Positions 10,701 through 58,380 of a stretch of 64,000 bases of DNA are shown here, one piece after another. The position numbers and the translations under genes were made by a program. Source of the DNA: Microvelia longipes. Taxonomy: Eukaryota > Arthropoda > Insecta > Hemiptera > Veliidae. Numbering within the stretch: position 1 is the first letter of the stretch; each line of letters opens with the position of its first letter. The DNA lies in NCBI GenBank assembly GCA_018340805.1, contig JACMZG010001914.1, positions 22,033,055 through 22,097,054 on the forward strand, given 5' to 3'. Under the pieces are notes generated by a model. It searched no databases. It was not told the origin of the DNA and saw only the letters and a list, made by a program, of their open reading frames with translations.

Positions 10701-11659
10701 CACACTACCTTTAATGGCAACATTATATGCTCCTAAAATGTTTAAATCTAAAGATAAGAAACCCTGGTTTCATGATTGGCAGCTTATTTTTAATTTTAAT
10801 TATAAAGGATCTTAGAAACACGTATCTTACAAGAATATAAGTAAAAGGATAAATTAATTATTATAATAATAAACAATATAAAAAAAAGTCTTGCTACATA
10901 TGATTATTTGTATAGTAAAGAATATAAGATAAAGTTTTGCCACTGACGATTATTTCTATAATAGCATATTTACTCTGTTGGTAAACACAGATGATTTGTT
11001 AAGACAGAAAGTTATTACCCCATGCAAAATAACATGAGAGATAGTTTTCACAGCTTTTTTATATTAACATTATATTTTGAGATCGTAAGTAAAATTAATA
11101 ACTTTAGAGCTTTTTGGACTATTACAAATTTAATATCAATTAAATTAATAAAGACTTTAGTCCTTATAAAAATTTATTGATAATAAATTGTTGAAGAGCT
11201 TTCGCCCAGGGATTCCTTTACTTTTTTGTAATTTCATTTTAAATTTATTTACTTTGTTAGACACATGACATAAAAAACATTCAAAATTTTATTATTTTCC
11301 AACTTTTTCATTTTTGTCATTTTTGAAGAACTGAAGAAGCTCAGGATCCCTGGGTGAAACAATTTATTTCCAATAAATTTTTATAAGGACTAAAGTCTTC
11401 ATTAATTTAATTGATAGTAAGTAAAATTAAGTGAAATGAAGATAAAAGTAATGTTCTAAGTTCTAAGTAGTTATTGGCTGTCAATAAACAGCGTGCAATT
11501 AATATATTTTAATTCTATAGGTATTTGGAACAAAAATACAGGGAAATAGAAGAACAAAGACTTAAAAATGGAACAATGACAAAGGAAGAAGATGATGAAG
11601 AAGAAGATGCGGCATCTCCTCTTGACACAAATGAAGCTAGAAGATCTATTACTTATTAA
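7798..11659 (+). CDS. CPAP1-like chitin-binding (CBM14) protein, 5'-partial
   Basis: Four exons join in frame: 7798-7960, 8685-9771, 10358-10572 and 11521-11659 (TAA stop), giving 533 codons after a split first codon. All junctions are GT-AG with matching phases. The single chitin-binding type 2 domain (peritrophin-A, CBM14) spans the end of exon 2 and exon 3, with all six cysteines visible (DCK, NCQ, YCD, LCP, TCD, KCA). Before it lies a long Q/P-rich linker with repeated RPY/RPF motifs; after it, an acidic tail (EEDDEEEDAA). One CBM14 with long linkers is the form of insect CPAP1 cuticular proteins, which are secreted and bind chitin. The signal-peptide exon is not identified, so the start is unknown. 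Intron 3 carries a foldback insertion. The family call is firm; the subclass is inferred. Confidence 0.88.
8076..8345 (-). repeat. Fragment of the same repeat body inside the CPAP1 intron
   Basis: ACTTTTCCTTACAACTTTGG, ACTC...GCTCATCATCAGAATG and GGTTATCCAAAGCTAGGGTG match the block at 42125-42250. It sits between CPAP1 exons 7798-7960 and 8685-9771. No 5S core. Confidence 0.5.
8685..9771 (+). CDS. CPAP1-like exon: RPY/RPF repeat linker
   Basis: The largest exon of the chitin-binding gene. Its frame runs open from the acceptor (TTTTAG at 8679-8684), so the GTG at 8749 is internal and not a start. It encodes a disordered linker with about ten RP(Y/F/V) units, two of them in near-copies of SPRPFVVT, then a DDDLLDDGYD patch and repeated (K/V)xYPVK units, and it ends with the first two CBM14 cysteines. 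Proline-rich repeats of this kind are common in cuticle-associated proteins; their role here is inferred. Confidence 0.85.
11099..11416 (+). mobile_element. Foldback insertion E1 with 14-bp TSD
   Basis: The same 14-mer GTAAGTAAAATTAA flanks it at 11085-11098 and 11417-11430. Inside are a 35-nt unpaired leader (11099-11133), a left arm (from 11134) and a right arm ending at 11416 next to the target duplication. The arms share GACTTTAGTCCTTATAAAAA and CCCAGGGAT with few mismatches. It sits in the last intron of the chitin-binding gene and has no coding capacity. The layout matches 41231-41951 and 50070-50170. Confidence 0.75.
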
Positions 11660-11840
11660 ATTGGATATGATTGACAACTCCCCAAAAAACAACAGAAGTA
11701 TTTTATCAGTTTGCGGTAATCATGATTGTGCTTTGAAAAGTCAAACCATAGGACTGTTAAAATGAATTTTTTCAGTTAGATCTAAAAGATTGATATTTAT
11801 CCACAAATTTGGTATTTAGGAATGATTGCCTGGCGCTAAG

Positions 11841-11855
11841 ATATATATATATATA

Positions 11856-11902
<47 letters not shown>

Positions 11903-11917
11903 ATATATATATATATC
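11841..11917. repeat. (AT)n microsatellite
   Basis: Nearly uninterrupted AT dinucleotides about 180 bp after the stop codon of the chitin-binding gene. Confidence 0.9.
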
Positions 11918-12107
11918 TCTGAATTTAAAGGCTAGATTTAAAATCTTATTCTAACAAATACAATGAATACCAAATAACAATCAAATACTCAACAGTTGCA
12001 ATTACACAATGCTCAAAGAAAAGCATGGGTGTATATTTTTTTTAAATTTCTTGGTTGCCCTCTAGTAGGTTATACTGGGTGGGAAATTACAGGTACACCA
12101 ACATTAA

Positions 12108-14814
12108 GGCCCGTATTCAGAATGATCAAAAGTTTCAAAAAAAATCTCTCCTAGGTTCTTCCTAGGTTGTTCCTAGGTTTTCCTAGCTTTTTCCTAGCTT
12201 CTTCCTAGCTTTAGTGTCCATTTTAGAACATTTTTAACCGTCCCTAGGGCTAGGAAGAGATCTCTCCTAGGTTTCTCCTAGCCTTTTCCTAACTTTGGAC
12301 CTTAAATTCTAGGAAAAGGCTAGGAAAAAGCTAGGAACAACCTAGGAAGATCCAAGGTAGGTAGAGAGGTACCTTAAATCGTCCCTAGATTGTCTCTAGT
12401 CATTTTTTGTTCTATTTTAATAATTGTTTTTGAGCTTAAAATCCGTTTTGGGTAAACAAGAGTGGTTCAGGGCGAAAAATTTTTTGGTTGTCACCCCCTT
12501 ATAAATTTTGGGGGTGCTGACCCCAAAAAGTCAAATTTTTTTTATTGCTCCAAACAACTTCTTTTGACCTGAAACGGATTTCGAGCTAATAAAAACAATT
12601 TTTTTGGTCGGCTCCCCCTTATACATTTGGGGGTGCTGCCCCCAAAAAGTCTAATTTTTTTTATTGCTCCAAACAACTTTTTTGACCTGAAACGGATTTT
12701 GAGGCAATAAAAAAAATTTTTTGGTCGGTTACCCCTTATAAATTTTGGGGTGCTGCCCCAAAAAAAATCAAAAATTTGTTTTATTGCTCCAACAAACTTC
12801 TTTTGACCTGAAACGGATATTGCGCCAGTAAAAAATGTTTTTTTTTGGACGGGTCCCCTTATAAATTTTGGGGGTACCACCCCCGGGAAAATTACAAAAA
12901 AATTACCGGAATTTCATTTTATTAGTATCAAATGTTCAGAATATGACGCAAAGGTTTGCTCCAATATAATCTAAAGTTACTGTAAAAAATCACATATTGG
13001 TAATATGATGACCATACATACCAGACGATTAACAACATAATAATTGGGTATTCAAACTTCCAGTTGTCACTTAGTGGGTTGTAAGGAATTTTATTGCGAT
13101 AGCTCCATACGAAGCTGAGTTAATCAAAGTGATGTATTGGTGAAATGCACCAGTGCAGGGAAATGAATGCACACCCTGTATATCTTCTTCATGAGCACTA
13201 TGTTAATCGTCGCGAAAGTGTGACGTCACGAAATACATATTGGCTCATATAAAAAAAAATGGAACAAAGGATCCTATTATTTATTTTTTGTGATCCTAAA
13301 GTGACCAATAGCATTGCTTTATTATGTAACAAAGATACGTTCTGCAACAAAACGTAACTTCCACCCTAGTGGAATACTAAAAAAATACACACAGTTCACG
13401 ACGTAAAGAAAATCGTGATCTCTACGTTCACAACGTATGAACTCAGAGATGTTTAATGCTGATTTGATTAGAAAGATCAGTTAAGTAACAATCATAACGG
13501 GGATAGTAAGCATTGTTTACATTATGTTGGTAGAGTAAACATTATACTTATTGATGTATCTCCCCATTAAAATGTGGGATTCAAAACTCTGCCTTAACGT
13601 GGTAGTGTTGTATATTCCCATCTAGAATGAAGTAGAGCTGTTAACTGTTTTGAAAATCCCCGTTTTGATCGACCGCCTTCTTGATTGCTAACCTTGCAAT
13701 AAATGCTATCAAATATTATAAATAGAAAGTATCATAAACTTGATGAAACCTTATAGAAAATAAATAAAATAATACTAGTGCTGAGTATATTTTATTGAGT
13801 ATATAATTATTACTGGAAAGTTCTAAACTAAACTAAATAATTACGGGTAAATTGGCTAACTTATAAAGGTAAACAAGACTGAAAAGTATATTATACATTT
13901 TGTTTGTTTTGTGTGGTTTTTAAACTGTTCACAATATCAACCGCTTTTAAAAACGCCTAAAACGAACTAATTGCTACGTAAACTAATTTGACTTTACGTG
14001 ATATGACTTTATAGATCAGTGTGAAAAATGAAAGTACCAACTGTAGGGTTTATACAACCCTATAATATGATGATTTATTTATGTCAAATATAATAATTTC
14101 TCCTATAAACTTACAATTCAAAAAATGTGGCACCCATACACTCTACGAAAGTTTAACCTGTTTTATTATCACTAACTATGTTATTGTAAAAACATTTAAA
14201 TAGTACATTGATGACATATAATGATTTCTTCATAAGTGAAAATAAAATGCAAATCATTCTCTAGTTTTAAACCTTCACTGAGTCAAGGTCACGCACTTTC
14301 ACATTAGATATATTTTAAAATAATCGGCAACTATAAATAAGTTTGTTGTCATTACAAATTTACGTATTTTAAGGGAGTTTATTCTGTGCCAGGTTTGTTT
14401 ACAAATCATTTGTTTATTTTTGTAGAATATCTCAATATTATTAGTTTTACAGTTCTCTACTAGGTAGCGCTAGTTGTCAAAAAATGTCTGTTTACGTAAA
14501 ATTGAGGTTCAAATTATTGTAAAGATAATTAATAAAATTAAGTTATAATTAACTCTAATGTAAGTTTTTATTCTATTTTTGTTATATTAACGTTTTAGCA
14601 CGAATAAATTTACCTAAAATCATTCCTAGGGTTGATTTTTTAAAAGCTAGGAGAAGGCTAGGAAGAAGCTAGGAAGAAGCTAGGAACAACCTAGGAGAGA
14701 TTTCAAAAACTGATTCTGAATACCGCTAGGCCTAGGAGAAAGCTAGGAACAACCTAGGAGAAGGCTAGGAACAACCTAGGAGAGATTTTTTTAAAATGAT
14801 TCTGAATACGGGCC
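12108..14814. mobile_element. PIF/Harbinger-like non-autonomous DNA transposon
   Basis: The ends are inverted: GGCCCGTATTCAGAATGATC at 12108 and its reverse GATTCTGAATACGGGCC ending at 14814. Both are flanked by TAA (12105-12107 and 14815-14817), a 3-bp target duplication of the kind PIF/Harbinger elements make at TWA. The subterminal zones are packed with CCTAGG and GCTAGGA units in opposite orientations. The right end carries an extra terminal copy (GATTCTGAATACCGC at about 14719-14733). No transposase frame is present. The interior holds a 4-unit tandem repeat (12475-12900) and otherwise unremarkable AT-rich DNA. Confidence 0.7.
12475..12900. repeat. ~118-bp tandem repeat, about 4 units
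   Basis: Each unit has CCCCTTATAAATTTTGGGGG, a short CCCCAAAAA inverse, then TTTATTGCTCCAAACAACTT and TTTGACCTGAAACGGAT. The units diverge by point changes and short indels. A 112-codon repetitive minus-strand frame (12542-12880) is a shadow of the array. It lies inside the Harbinger-like element. Confidence 0.85.
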
Positions 14815-14817
14815 TAA

Positions 14818-17800
14818 ATCCTTAATATAGACATTAAAGAATGGTCTCGACCCCCAGCACGTTGACTCTTCAATTGGTAAGTATTGCCCAAATAAGGTAA
14901 TTTTGTTACTGCTTTTAATAACTGTAAAAAGTTATATTAAAGCATTCATTAATATTGCTTATTTAAGAAATAAATTTGAATCCCAAGAAATGTGATACCA
15001 ATAACACTCTAATCCGGTGATGTTTCATGAAAGTATTGTTTGACATACATCAAAGATTCTAGTTCTAAACCACAAGAATGAAATATTTTTAACAAAAATC
15101 TATAAAATATGTTAAATAATAGTTCGATAATTAATCACCAGAATATGTTGATATTACTAGTAACTCTCTCACGATTCAATGAAATTTTTAAAATAAGAAA
15201 TATCACTGTATGCTTTAAATTAACTTTTCAAAGGTAACAAAAGAGGTAACAATATAACCATATTTGGATAATAATTTCCATAATTGGTAAATTTGAACTC
15301 GTAAGAGTCACTATGCTGGAGGAAAGACCATTTTCTAAAGTCTAGGATCATGTTTTTCCCATATTTATAAAGATTTCATGTTGGTGTAATATAAAATTTT
15401 TCACCCTGTATGAAAGAATCTTTACAGTGGATTTTTTCCCCAATAAAAAAGATTGTACTTCTTTGATAGAAAAAGTAGTAAAATTTTTCTACAACCGTGA
15501 TACTGCAAACGGATACTTAAACTATTATTGTGATAATTTTAATTAAGAGAGAATGAAACAAATTCTATACTTTTTAAAGCCACACAGTTTAGTATTTTAT
15601 TCTTACAATGTGATAAGAAATATTAAACAATGAAAAAGATTAAATGTAATGAACACTTTATAAAATCAACAAAAAGTATTTCAAGGTTGTGAGTGAAACA
15701 AAAAAATATTAAGACCCCACAACATAGCATTGACCACAAAAGTTTTAAAACTTGAAAAGTCAATTTAAAATCAAAAAGTAAGAAGAAGTAAAATCAATTA
15801 AGATCATGATAATCTTACTTTCTCACCCTTAAATATTTTAAATTAAAGATGCAAAAAGTGTACGTACGAACCCTTGAAGTTTTTAAGATACAAAAAGATG
15901 TTAAAGACATAGTATACCACAGACACTAATTTTTATAACACAATTTAACTAATTTCTGTTCACTAATAGTATCCTTGACCTTTATTTAATAGTATGAAAA
16001 ACAAATAAAATGTATTCTACAGAAGGAATCAGAATAAAGGAGAATCAAACTTGTTGGTAATAGAATATAAGTAAATAGAGATGTCAATGCCTATCTCATT
16101 GCCTGGACTGAACAGGTCCAACGAGGACAAGTTACAACAATAATTAATTTAACTAAGTCTAATATTATTTAGATCATAGTTTAAACTTAGTGTAGACTAA
16201 CATAATTCATTAAGAGTCTACCTCAATGACATCTTTATGATAAATAAATTAGGTCGAAATAAAAAAGACACTTGATACAGACCATACTAAATTAAGAATT
16301 TTCTCTGTAAAGACTGGCTTGTCAAATTTATAATTAAGTTTTACTATAAAATTAAGTAAATATAGTTAAAAAGTAAATAATTGTAAGCAATTTATTTATT
16401 TTATGCTTTTAAAAATAAGAATTAATTGTTAATGAATGAAAATTAAAATGTATAAAAGCTGTATGTGCAGTGAAATTTAGCCATATTTAAAAATTATTCA
16501 CAGATCTAAATATGTCATTTATAATTTACAATTATAGTATAATTTGTAGTAAGAACACTTTAAAAATACTGCATTAATTTTTTTCAATTAAAAAAGGGTC
16601 TGTTGTCATTTCTTTTGTAATTTTAACTTTGGATAATTTATTATTAGAAACTTTATTATTAACTTAGTATAAAGGAAAAATAATCTGATTTTAGATTAAA
16701 TTATATAAAACATTAGTAAAGATTTCTAAAAAATATCCCAGTGTAGTATTGCTACACTTCTCAGATCCTACGGGATCATAGACTCTTTTGCTGCATACAA
16801 TTTTTTTAACAAAAATCAATAAAATTCAGTAATGTAATAACAAAAATTTAAATTGCTCATTAAGTGCCAATAACCCATTTTAAACTTAAAAATGAGGACA
16901 AGCAAAATTTAGTGTTAGTAACTGAATTTATTAGAACTTTAATTAATTTAAATCCAAATAAATTAAATTTTCTAAATAGTACAATAAATTTAACTTATAT
17001 TTATAGAAAAACTTTATTGCCACCTCTATTTTAAATTATTATTTAAATTTATGAGGTATAAGTTCAAAAGAATTAATAAACAAAACTAATTTTTCCGAGC
17101 TTTCAAAATAATTTTATTTTTATCAAGGTTTAACATAATAATAATAAGAAAATTAAAGTTACATAGTTGTTTACAGATAGATGTTTAAAAAACAAAAACA
17201 AGAGTAACAGACTAAAATAATCAATTAACAAAGGAACAATGTTGATTATTTAAGTAATTCTTATTATTTCAAATTTACAATAAAATAAAAAAACAATGAA
17301 AAATCCCACAAATTTTACGATTGTATGAGGAAGAAACAATTAAAATATACAATGGATAATAATAAAATAAAATACAAGTTAGTTAGTCTTGCTGTTTTTT
17401 AACATCTTATCTGTACACAACCAAGTAACTTTAATTTTGTTTATTTATTAGGGTAAACATTGAAAAGGATAAAATTATATCAAAGGTTGGGAAAATAAGT
17501 ATTTTTATTCATTCTTTTGGACATATTCCTCCTAAATAAAAATAATTATTTATTCAAGATTTCACTGACTAAGAAAAAAATATGAGTTTACTTGGACAAA
17601 TAAATATTTCAATTCTGAAAAAAATATTCTCACCCATGCCACAAAATAACAAGGCACTAATGAGGTTTAATTCGATCATTTAAATTTTGTACATTAATAT
17701 TTATTAATTAATTTAAAAAATAAGTATAATTTAAAATAATATTTAAGTCTTGTAAATAAAAAATATTACTGTTAGGTAAGAAAATTGTGTAAATAGTTCA

Positions 17801-18316
17801 CTTCTTTCATTTTATATAACTTGATTATTTAATTTAGATAATATTTTGTAAATAAAATTTATAAAGCATATTATATTATTTATTTATTTCCCAGTTTTAA
17901 CAGTTTCTTTTCAGGTAAAAAATAATTTAATAGAAGGTAGGTATTTATCACAGAACAACTCTTTAGTTTAGGAAATAATTTAAAGCAAATGAGCATTGAA
18001 ACTAGTTGAAGAGTATTTTCTATCATACCAGAATGTATGTACTAGCATACATTGGAATTCAGAGACGTGGAATATTAACAGACTTGAAAGTCTGTTCCTC
18101 TTTTATCCAAGAGAAAACAACAAAAGAACCCACTTTTGTCTAGGAAACCCGTAGCATCAGCTGGAGGCATTGTAAAATATATTTAAGACTTGTCTCAGTT
18201 TAAATTGGTACTAAACTCTGACCCTGCATTCACATATAACAGCCAAAAGAAACCATGATTCAGAAGCCAAACGACCATTTTTCTATTAATATCAAAAAGA
18301 AATGTCTAAAAATTAC
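14818..18316. other. Long non-coding stretch, 3' end of TRIM gene not found
   Basis: Extremely AT-rich. The minus-strand TRIM gene must continue here or overlap further left, because its last recognised exon (18317-18397) ends with a donor site. I examined candidate donor/acceptor pairs near 15826, 16216, 17636 and 17940-18020 and found no segment that keeps frame, has good sites on both sides and looks like coding sequence. No RNA gene was recognised. Confidence 0.4.
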
Positions 18317-35839
<17,523 letters not shown>

Positions 35840-36723
35840 TATTTTGGACGACCCAAATCACCAATTTCCATTAAATAAATAGTTTAAAATGGCAAAAACT
35901 ATTTAATTTTAATAAAAAACGATGAAAATACCGAACTTAGTCACGGAACGTGAGAAGCCGAAGAGATAAAATGCACGACTAGCGGGACTGGAGACTGGAT
36001 ACGCATAGACTTAATAGAACTCTTTGTCGTAAACGCTAATGAAGAAAGTATGATAAAAAATTCTTAATTAAAGAACTTTGAGCATAACTAACTATAAACA
36101 TGATAAAAAAAATTATAGGTAATAATATTTAAATCCATACATAATAAAGCTTCATCAAATGTAATAATTTTAAGGAAAAAACAATATTTAGCTCTAACGT
36201 AATAAAAGCTTTATCTATTGCAAAAATCTAAAAAAAGAATTTTAAATCATTAACATTTACAACACTGCAAATTTACAGAATGCAGATGGGACCTGTCAAA
36301 TCTATCATTTTTGCCGGACTAGAGGTTTAAATTTTAATTTATTTATTTCAATAATTGTTTATTTATAAGTTTGACGGTGAGATATATAAATATGAAGTTT
36401 ATTAAGTTCGTTGATATGTTTTTGTAAGTTGCCATTAAATTGTTTTCTTTTATAGTTAAAAGAAAGTTTAAAATCCCCACCTTGCAAACCCCCTCTTCAT
36501 GAGTATTTGTAGTATATATTTTTTGATAATCTTTTACTGTGTCCTTGCGTTTTAGACTGTATACATCAGTAACAAGACGTCTCGGGTGGGTAATTTAGTT
36601 CTCTATTCAGTTCATATTGAGCAATAAAACCGGTTATAATAGATTTAAACTTTTAAGCAGGAGGATTGATCTTTTAGCTTTGTAGTCTCGTCAGTGCTGA
36701 ATTTAACCAATATTTTTCTTAAA
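35840..36723. promoter_or_regulatory. Head-to-head intergenic region between TRIM and ABHD genes
   Basis: About 880 bp lie between the TRIM start codon (minus, 35839) and the ABHD start codon (plus, 36724). Both 5' UTRs and promoters must lie here unless further upstream non-coding exons exist. A GC-richer patch at 35930-36020 is nearer the TRIM side. No clear TATA box was seen. A shared bidirectional promoter is an inference from spacing only. Confidence 0.45.
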
Positions 36724-54009
<17,286 letters not shown>

Positions 54010-57000
54010 ATGCTCTGTAGTTAATGAATGATAATAAAATAAAAAAGAACAAATATAATTATACTTAACCAAAAAAAAGCCATAAGATCAAAAAGTGTGA
54101 AACAATGTAAATCTAGTGAATTCATAGAGTTATAAGTACATAGAGATGAAAGAATCTATCTTACGCTTTTATGCTTTCTGAAGCCAAATAAGATTACAAG
54201 TAAGTAGAATATGTACCCTGCATTGTCTCAGTGTATACTCATTGTATAAACTAGAGTTTTTTCTTTGTCATATCTAGATACTGTATTTCCATAAGTAAAT
54301 TAAAGTAACTCATTTTTATGAAATAAATAAATTGAAAAAATGAATAAAATTCCCTTTAGTGAATTTAATTGTATTAGATTTTACAATATTTTTATTTATG
54401 TCTTATAAATCATTATTACAGTCACTATTCTCCTTTAATACTCATTAAATCTCACCAAAATTTTAAATTTAAAAGTATGTATATACTATTTCTTGCTCAT
54501 AATTCGCTCTCTTTTTTAAAGAGCTTTATTGGTGCACATGTTTACTTTTTCAGAACTTTGTTCACACAAAAATATGTGTATTTAGTAATAGTTATTGTAG
54601 TACTAATTGTTATTATTAATAAAAAATTTATTGTTTGTTATTTAGGATATTTGAATTGGTAAACATATTCATTAGGAAAAATACTAATAATCACATTATT
54701 TCTTAAGATTGTATTAATTTTAATATTGGTTTATTAATATTTGTGAGATGGCATTAGACATTATTAAGTTATAAAATTTGGTTAAACATTTCCAGAACTG
54801 TTGACTTTATATGTATTGGTGAAATGATTTCCAATAATGACTTCTTGTTAAGTTAAGTATGTTGTAATAAGATTGTATCAGAGCCTTGATGAGTTATAAA
54901 CTGAAGCAATTTTCAATTACTTAAATGGTATGGTGCCAACTTTAATGTACAAGCAAACATGGGGTATAATTATTTTGAACAAATAAAACCTCAAAAAGTC
55001 ATGAACATTTTTTTAATTAATTTGTTTAAAATGCTATAGCTTTTAGTAAAAACATGTAACATTTATAAATAAATGATTATTCTTTGTTTTACAAAAATAC
55101 ATCAATATGTATTTGTGGTAAAAATTCGATACTGAAATTAAAAAGAAAACTTAGTTATAATCTAGCTAAATTTTATTGATTAAAATAAATTCAAAGCAAT
55201 AAGTAGTACCTAATATTGAATTTTTTAGGTTGAATTTTTAAGCTCCTGAAAAAGACATCTGGAAACAGTGAGAAGCATTTCTTTATGAAATAAGTTTTTG
55301 CGGTCCAATGTCAAGTAGATTTGGCAATTTTATGGTTTTTTGATTTCCTGATTTCAAGTGAAGCATGTTTAGTTTACAAGCTTTTTATGTACATGGGTTG
55401 TATCATAAGTTTTTAGAATGAGTATGATAGATACATATAAAAAGGTTCAAAGTACATGATGACTGTTTAAAATAAGCCTTTTAAATTTTCTCTGTGGTTT
55501 CTTTTCTTAATCTGTTAAACATATTTATACATTTCTATACAGTTTACAAGATTTAATTTTTCTGAAAGTGGAACAATGATTAGAAAAAAACAGTGATTAG
55601 AAATTATACAAAAGGGAAAATTACTACTCATCACTATAATCTATAGATATAGGGAGAATCCACCTAAGACTATTCCTAATTACTGCTCAAATCTTCATCT
55701 ACATTTTAATTGTGTTGAAATGTAGAGAAAATTATAGAAAATGTGAATATGTTACAGTGTTTGAATGGTGAAATCCCAGAGACAATCCTTCAAATGGTGG
55801 CCAGAAGGCTTATGCTAAATATTCATCCTGTAGTTTACACCTTTTTATGTGTCTTATCATACCCAGTCCTATAAATTTATCAAATGACCCACGTATTTAC
55901 CCAAAGCAGCTGTTTTTCTTCTTGTCTCCCATTGGACATTTAGTGATACTTATAAGTAAAATATTTTCATTTTAGATTCTTTAATGAAACCATTTATTGC
56001 TAAAAGTCTTTTTATATTTGTAGTAAAAAAACTATAATTTACAAAGAAATTAAACTATAGTCTTGTAGACATAAATTATATTGAAATGTTAAAAATATAT
56101 CAACGCATTTCTTCCCTATACTGGTATATTGTAGAGGTGTGTCAGTATTTGTTTATTTGTACTTCTCTGCACTTGTAGGAGTTATAATGCTTTGTTTATA
56201 AATTTAATTAAATATATAATTTTGTTTATAAATTTACGTAGCTAACTAATGTAAATAATTATTAATGTTTTATTTATCTGCACATTTCTCTTTAATAGAC
56301 AAAATGCTTATAAAAATTGCTTAAAGTTAACTCCTTGACAATAAAACTTAGCATTTGGATTTACACTTATTTCTCATACTAACTTATTGGTAATAATTGG
56401 ATTGTGGTTGTGAGTTACCAAATTAAATTTTAAAATGTATTCTTTGAAAAATTAACTTTTTGCCTTCTTTAATAGAGAGTAATATATAGCTTCATAGTAT
56501 TAAGAAGATATATACTTCAATGTAACTTATTTTGCTGCTACAAGCTGGTCAATAACACATCCTCAGACGTGACCGTTATCAATCAGAGTAATTAATTACA
56601 TACTTCGTCATGATCAGTCACAAAATTGCTTATTTTAGTTTATTATCTTTCTTTAAATTTACATTTTGAATAAAGTTACATTTTGGTTGACATTGTTTAG
56701 CTATTTTTTAACTTTACTTTCTTAGGGATAGAAAATAAAATTTAATAGCTGCCAATAAAACTGAATTGATTGTGAATGTCAACTAAACATCACAGTGCCC
56801 ACAGAGGGTCAGCAAGGTCGAATAAGAAATAACTACTGAAAAAGACAAATATAAATAAAGATGCCTCCTTTAACCATCACTAAACAATACCTCAATTTAT
56901 CAAATTAATTGTGTTACCCAGAAAATATAATTATTTATAGGACTTTTTTAATGTTGAAAATCCAAGAACAGGTCGTCATATTATTTCTTCTTTTATTATC

Positions 57001-57140
57001 CTGTTCTTGGACTTTCAAGATTAAAAATCTGTTAAAAGGGATACACTACAACTTCTTGATTAAAAACTGGCTTTGTTTGTGTCTACAACATTTGGCCAAA
57101 ATGTGTCAACAACATGTGGCCAACAATGCTGGTCCAATAG
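54010..57140. other. 3' flank of ABHD, otherwise non-coding
   Basis: Apart from the AATAAA at 54033 and the direct repeat, it is AT-rich with no supported gene. A hairpin at 56950-57022 pairs TTGAAAATCCAAGAACAGG with CCTGTTCTTGGACTTTCAA around a ~27-nt loop, inside a chance 81-codon frame. Confidence 0.45.
54342..54430 (+). repeat. Direct repeat, downstream copy, in the 3' flank of ABHD
   Basis: Partner of 53710-53803. The sequence following it does not resemble exon 10, so only the intronic part is visible as duplicated. Confidence 0.85.
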
Positions 57141-57147
57141 AGGAGTT

Positions 57148-57650
57148 ATGTTAATGAATAAATTACCACTAGAGATCAGGTCTTCTGTAAATTTAAAAAT
57201 ATTTAAACACAGATTAAAAAGATACTCATAGATCTTTATTGTCCCTTCCTTTATTTCAATAGTTTACCTTTTCATATAAATCTATCATTATCAATAAAAT
57301 TATTTATTTTTGTTTTTTAATTAATTAATTGATTTATTTTTATTTTTTTACAATCAGGCTTTTATCTTCATATTTTACAATAAAAGGATTATCAATCATT
57401 CTAAACATTGCTAATTAATTTTTACATTACACTCTAATCTCATTTTTTTTTAATTTATTTACTATACTATTTATCATTATACATATGTTTATCTGTATCA
57501 GCTTCACACTTACCACAGAATATTTTTCAAAGCTTTAAACTTTGTAATGATCTTAAAAAGACTCCCTCACAACTCAGGCTTTGCCTCCGGTGAGAGGTTG
57601 CTTTGTTGTATTTTTATTTTAGCTGTATTGTATTTTTAATCACTAAAGTT
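57148..57650 (+). pseudogene. LINE remnant: ORF C-terminal end and 3' UTR
   Basis: 57148-57231 reads MLMNKLPLEIRSSVNLKIFK then HRLKRYS and stop. This matches the conserved N-L-P-x-x-I-R-x-S-x-S-x-x-x-F-K-x-x-L-K-x-x-L end found in many LINE and related polymerase ORFs. What follows (CTCACAACTCAGGCTTTGCC, TGAGAGGTTGCTTTG) looks like its 3' UTR. It is severely truncated. Confidence 0.65.
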
Positions 57651-57716
57651 TTTACAAAAGCAAAAAAATATATATTCAAACATTTGCTCTGCTTTTGGCA
57701 CTGTTTTGAATCAGGG

Positions 57717-58380
57717 CCATGTTTCACAAAATTATAAAGTAAAAAGCTACAAGTTAACTTGTAATTGTAAGAAATTTGTTTCTCTAATGTACAAGTGTAG
57801 ACTGGTAATTACTAGTGGTTTTTATACAATTTTATTTAAAAAACACTAGTAGGTTACAAGTTTTATCTTAGATCTCCTAGGATATAAGCATATTGGTGTC
57901 ATTATTTCCCCTACAAATCTTACAAACTATTGTACAAAAATTATTGTAACAACAAGTATCACAATAAAGCGTTTCACAAATATAATTATAAACTATTGTA
58001 ACCTACAAGAGTTTTTGTAAACTTGTCAAAATATTATAAAAAGCCATTAATATGAGTAAATTATTTCGAATGTGATTATTTCTAAAATATGAGAAGTAAT
58101 ATTTATCAATTCATATTGGTAACTATATTACTAACTAACTATAAGTTGATGATTTGTACAATGAACTTGTAACTTTGGCTACCTAGGTTCAGATTTTGGT
58201 AGAAATTTTACAAGTGATTGTTTTAAGTAATTTTAGTAGAAATGTCGTTAATTAAATAGAAAAATGCTACAATCTACAAGTGTGCATCCTTGGTATCACT
58301 CGTACATTTGTCATCACAAGATGTTTTTTTTTTCAATTTTTGTAACTACAAGACTTGTACTTTGGTAAATCGGGGCCCAG
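57717..58380. mobile_element. MITE-like element, copy 2 of the GGGCCC-end family
   Basis: Left end CAGGGCCATGTTTCACAAAA...AAGTAAAAAGCTACAAG; right end AACTACAAGACTTGTACTTTGGTAAATCGGGGCCCAGG. It is the reverse of the element at 19048-19756: AAATTTGTTTC, TGTACAAGTGTAGACT and AAACACTAGTAGGTTACAAG appear there in complement. No frame. Confidence 0.65.

Noticed and set aside
12542..12880. 112-codon minus-strand repeat protein
   Set aside because: It follows the 118-bp tandem DNA repeat, has no upstream signal, and lies inside a transposon without coding genes.
56909..57154. 81-codon hydrophobic frame
   Set aside because: It spans a hairpin and enters a LINE remnant in another frame; chance.
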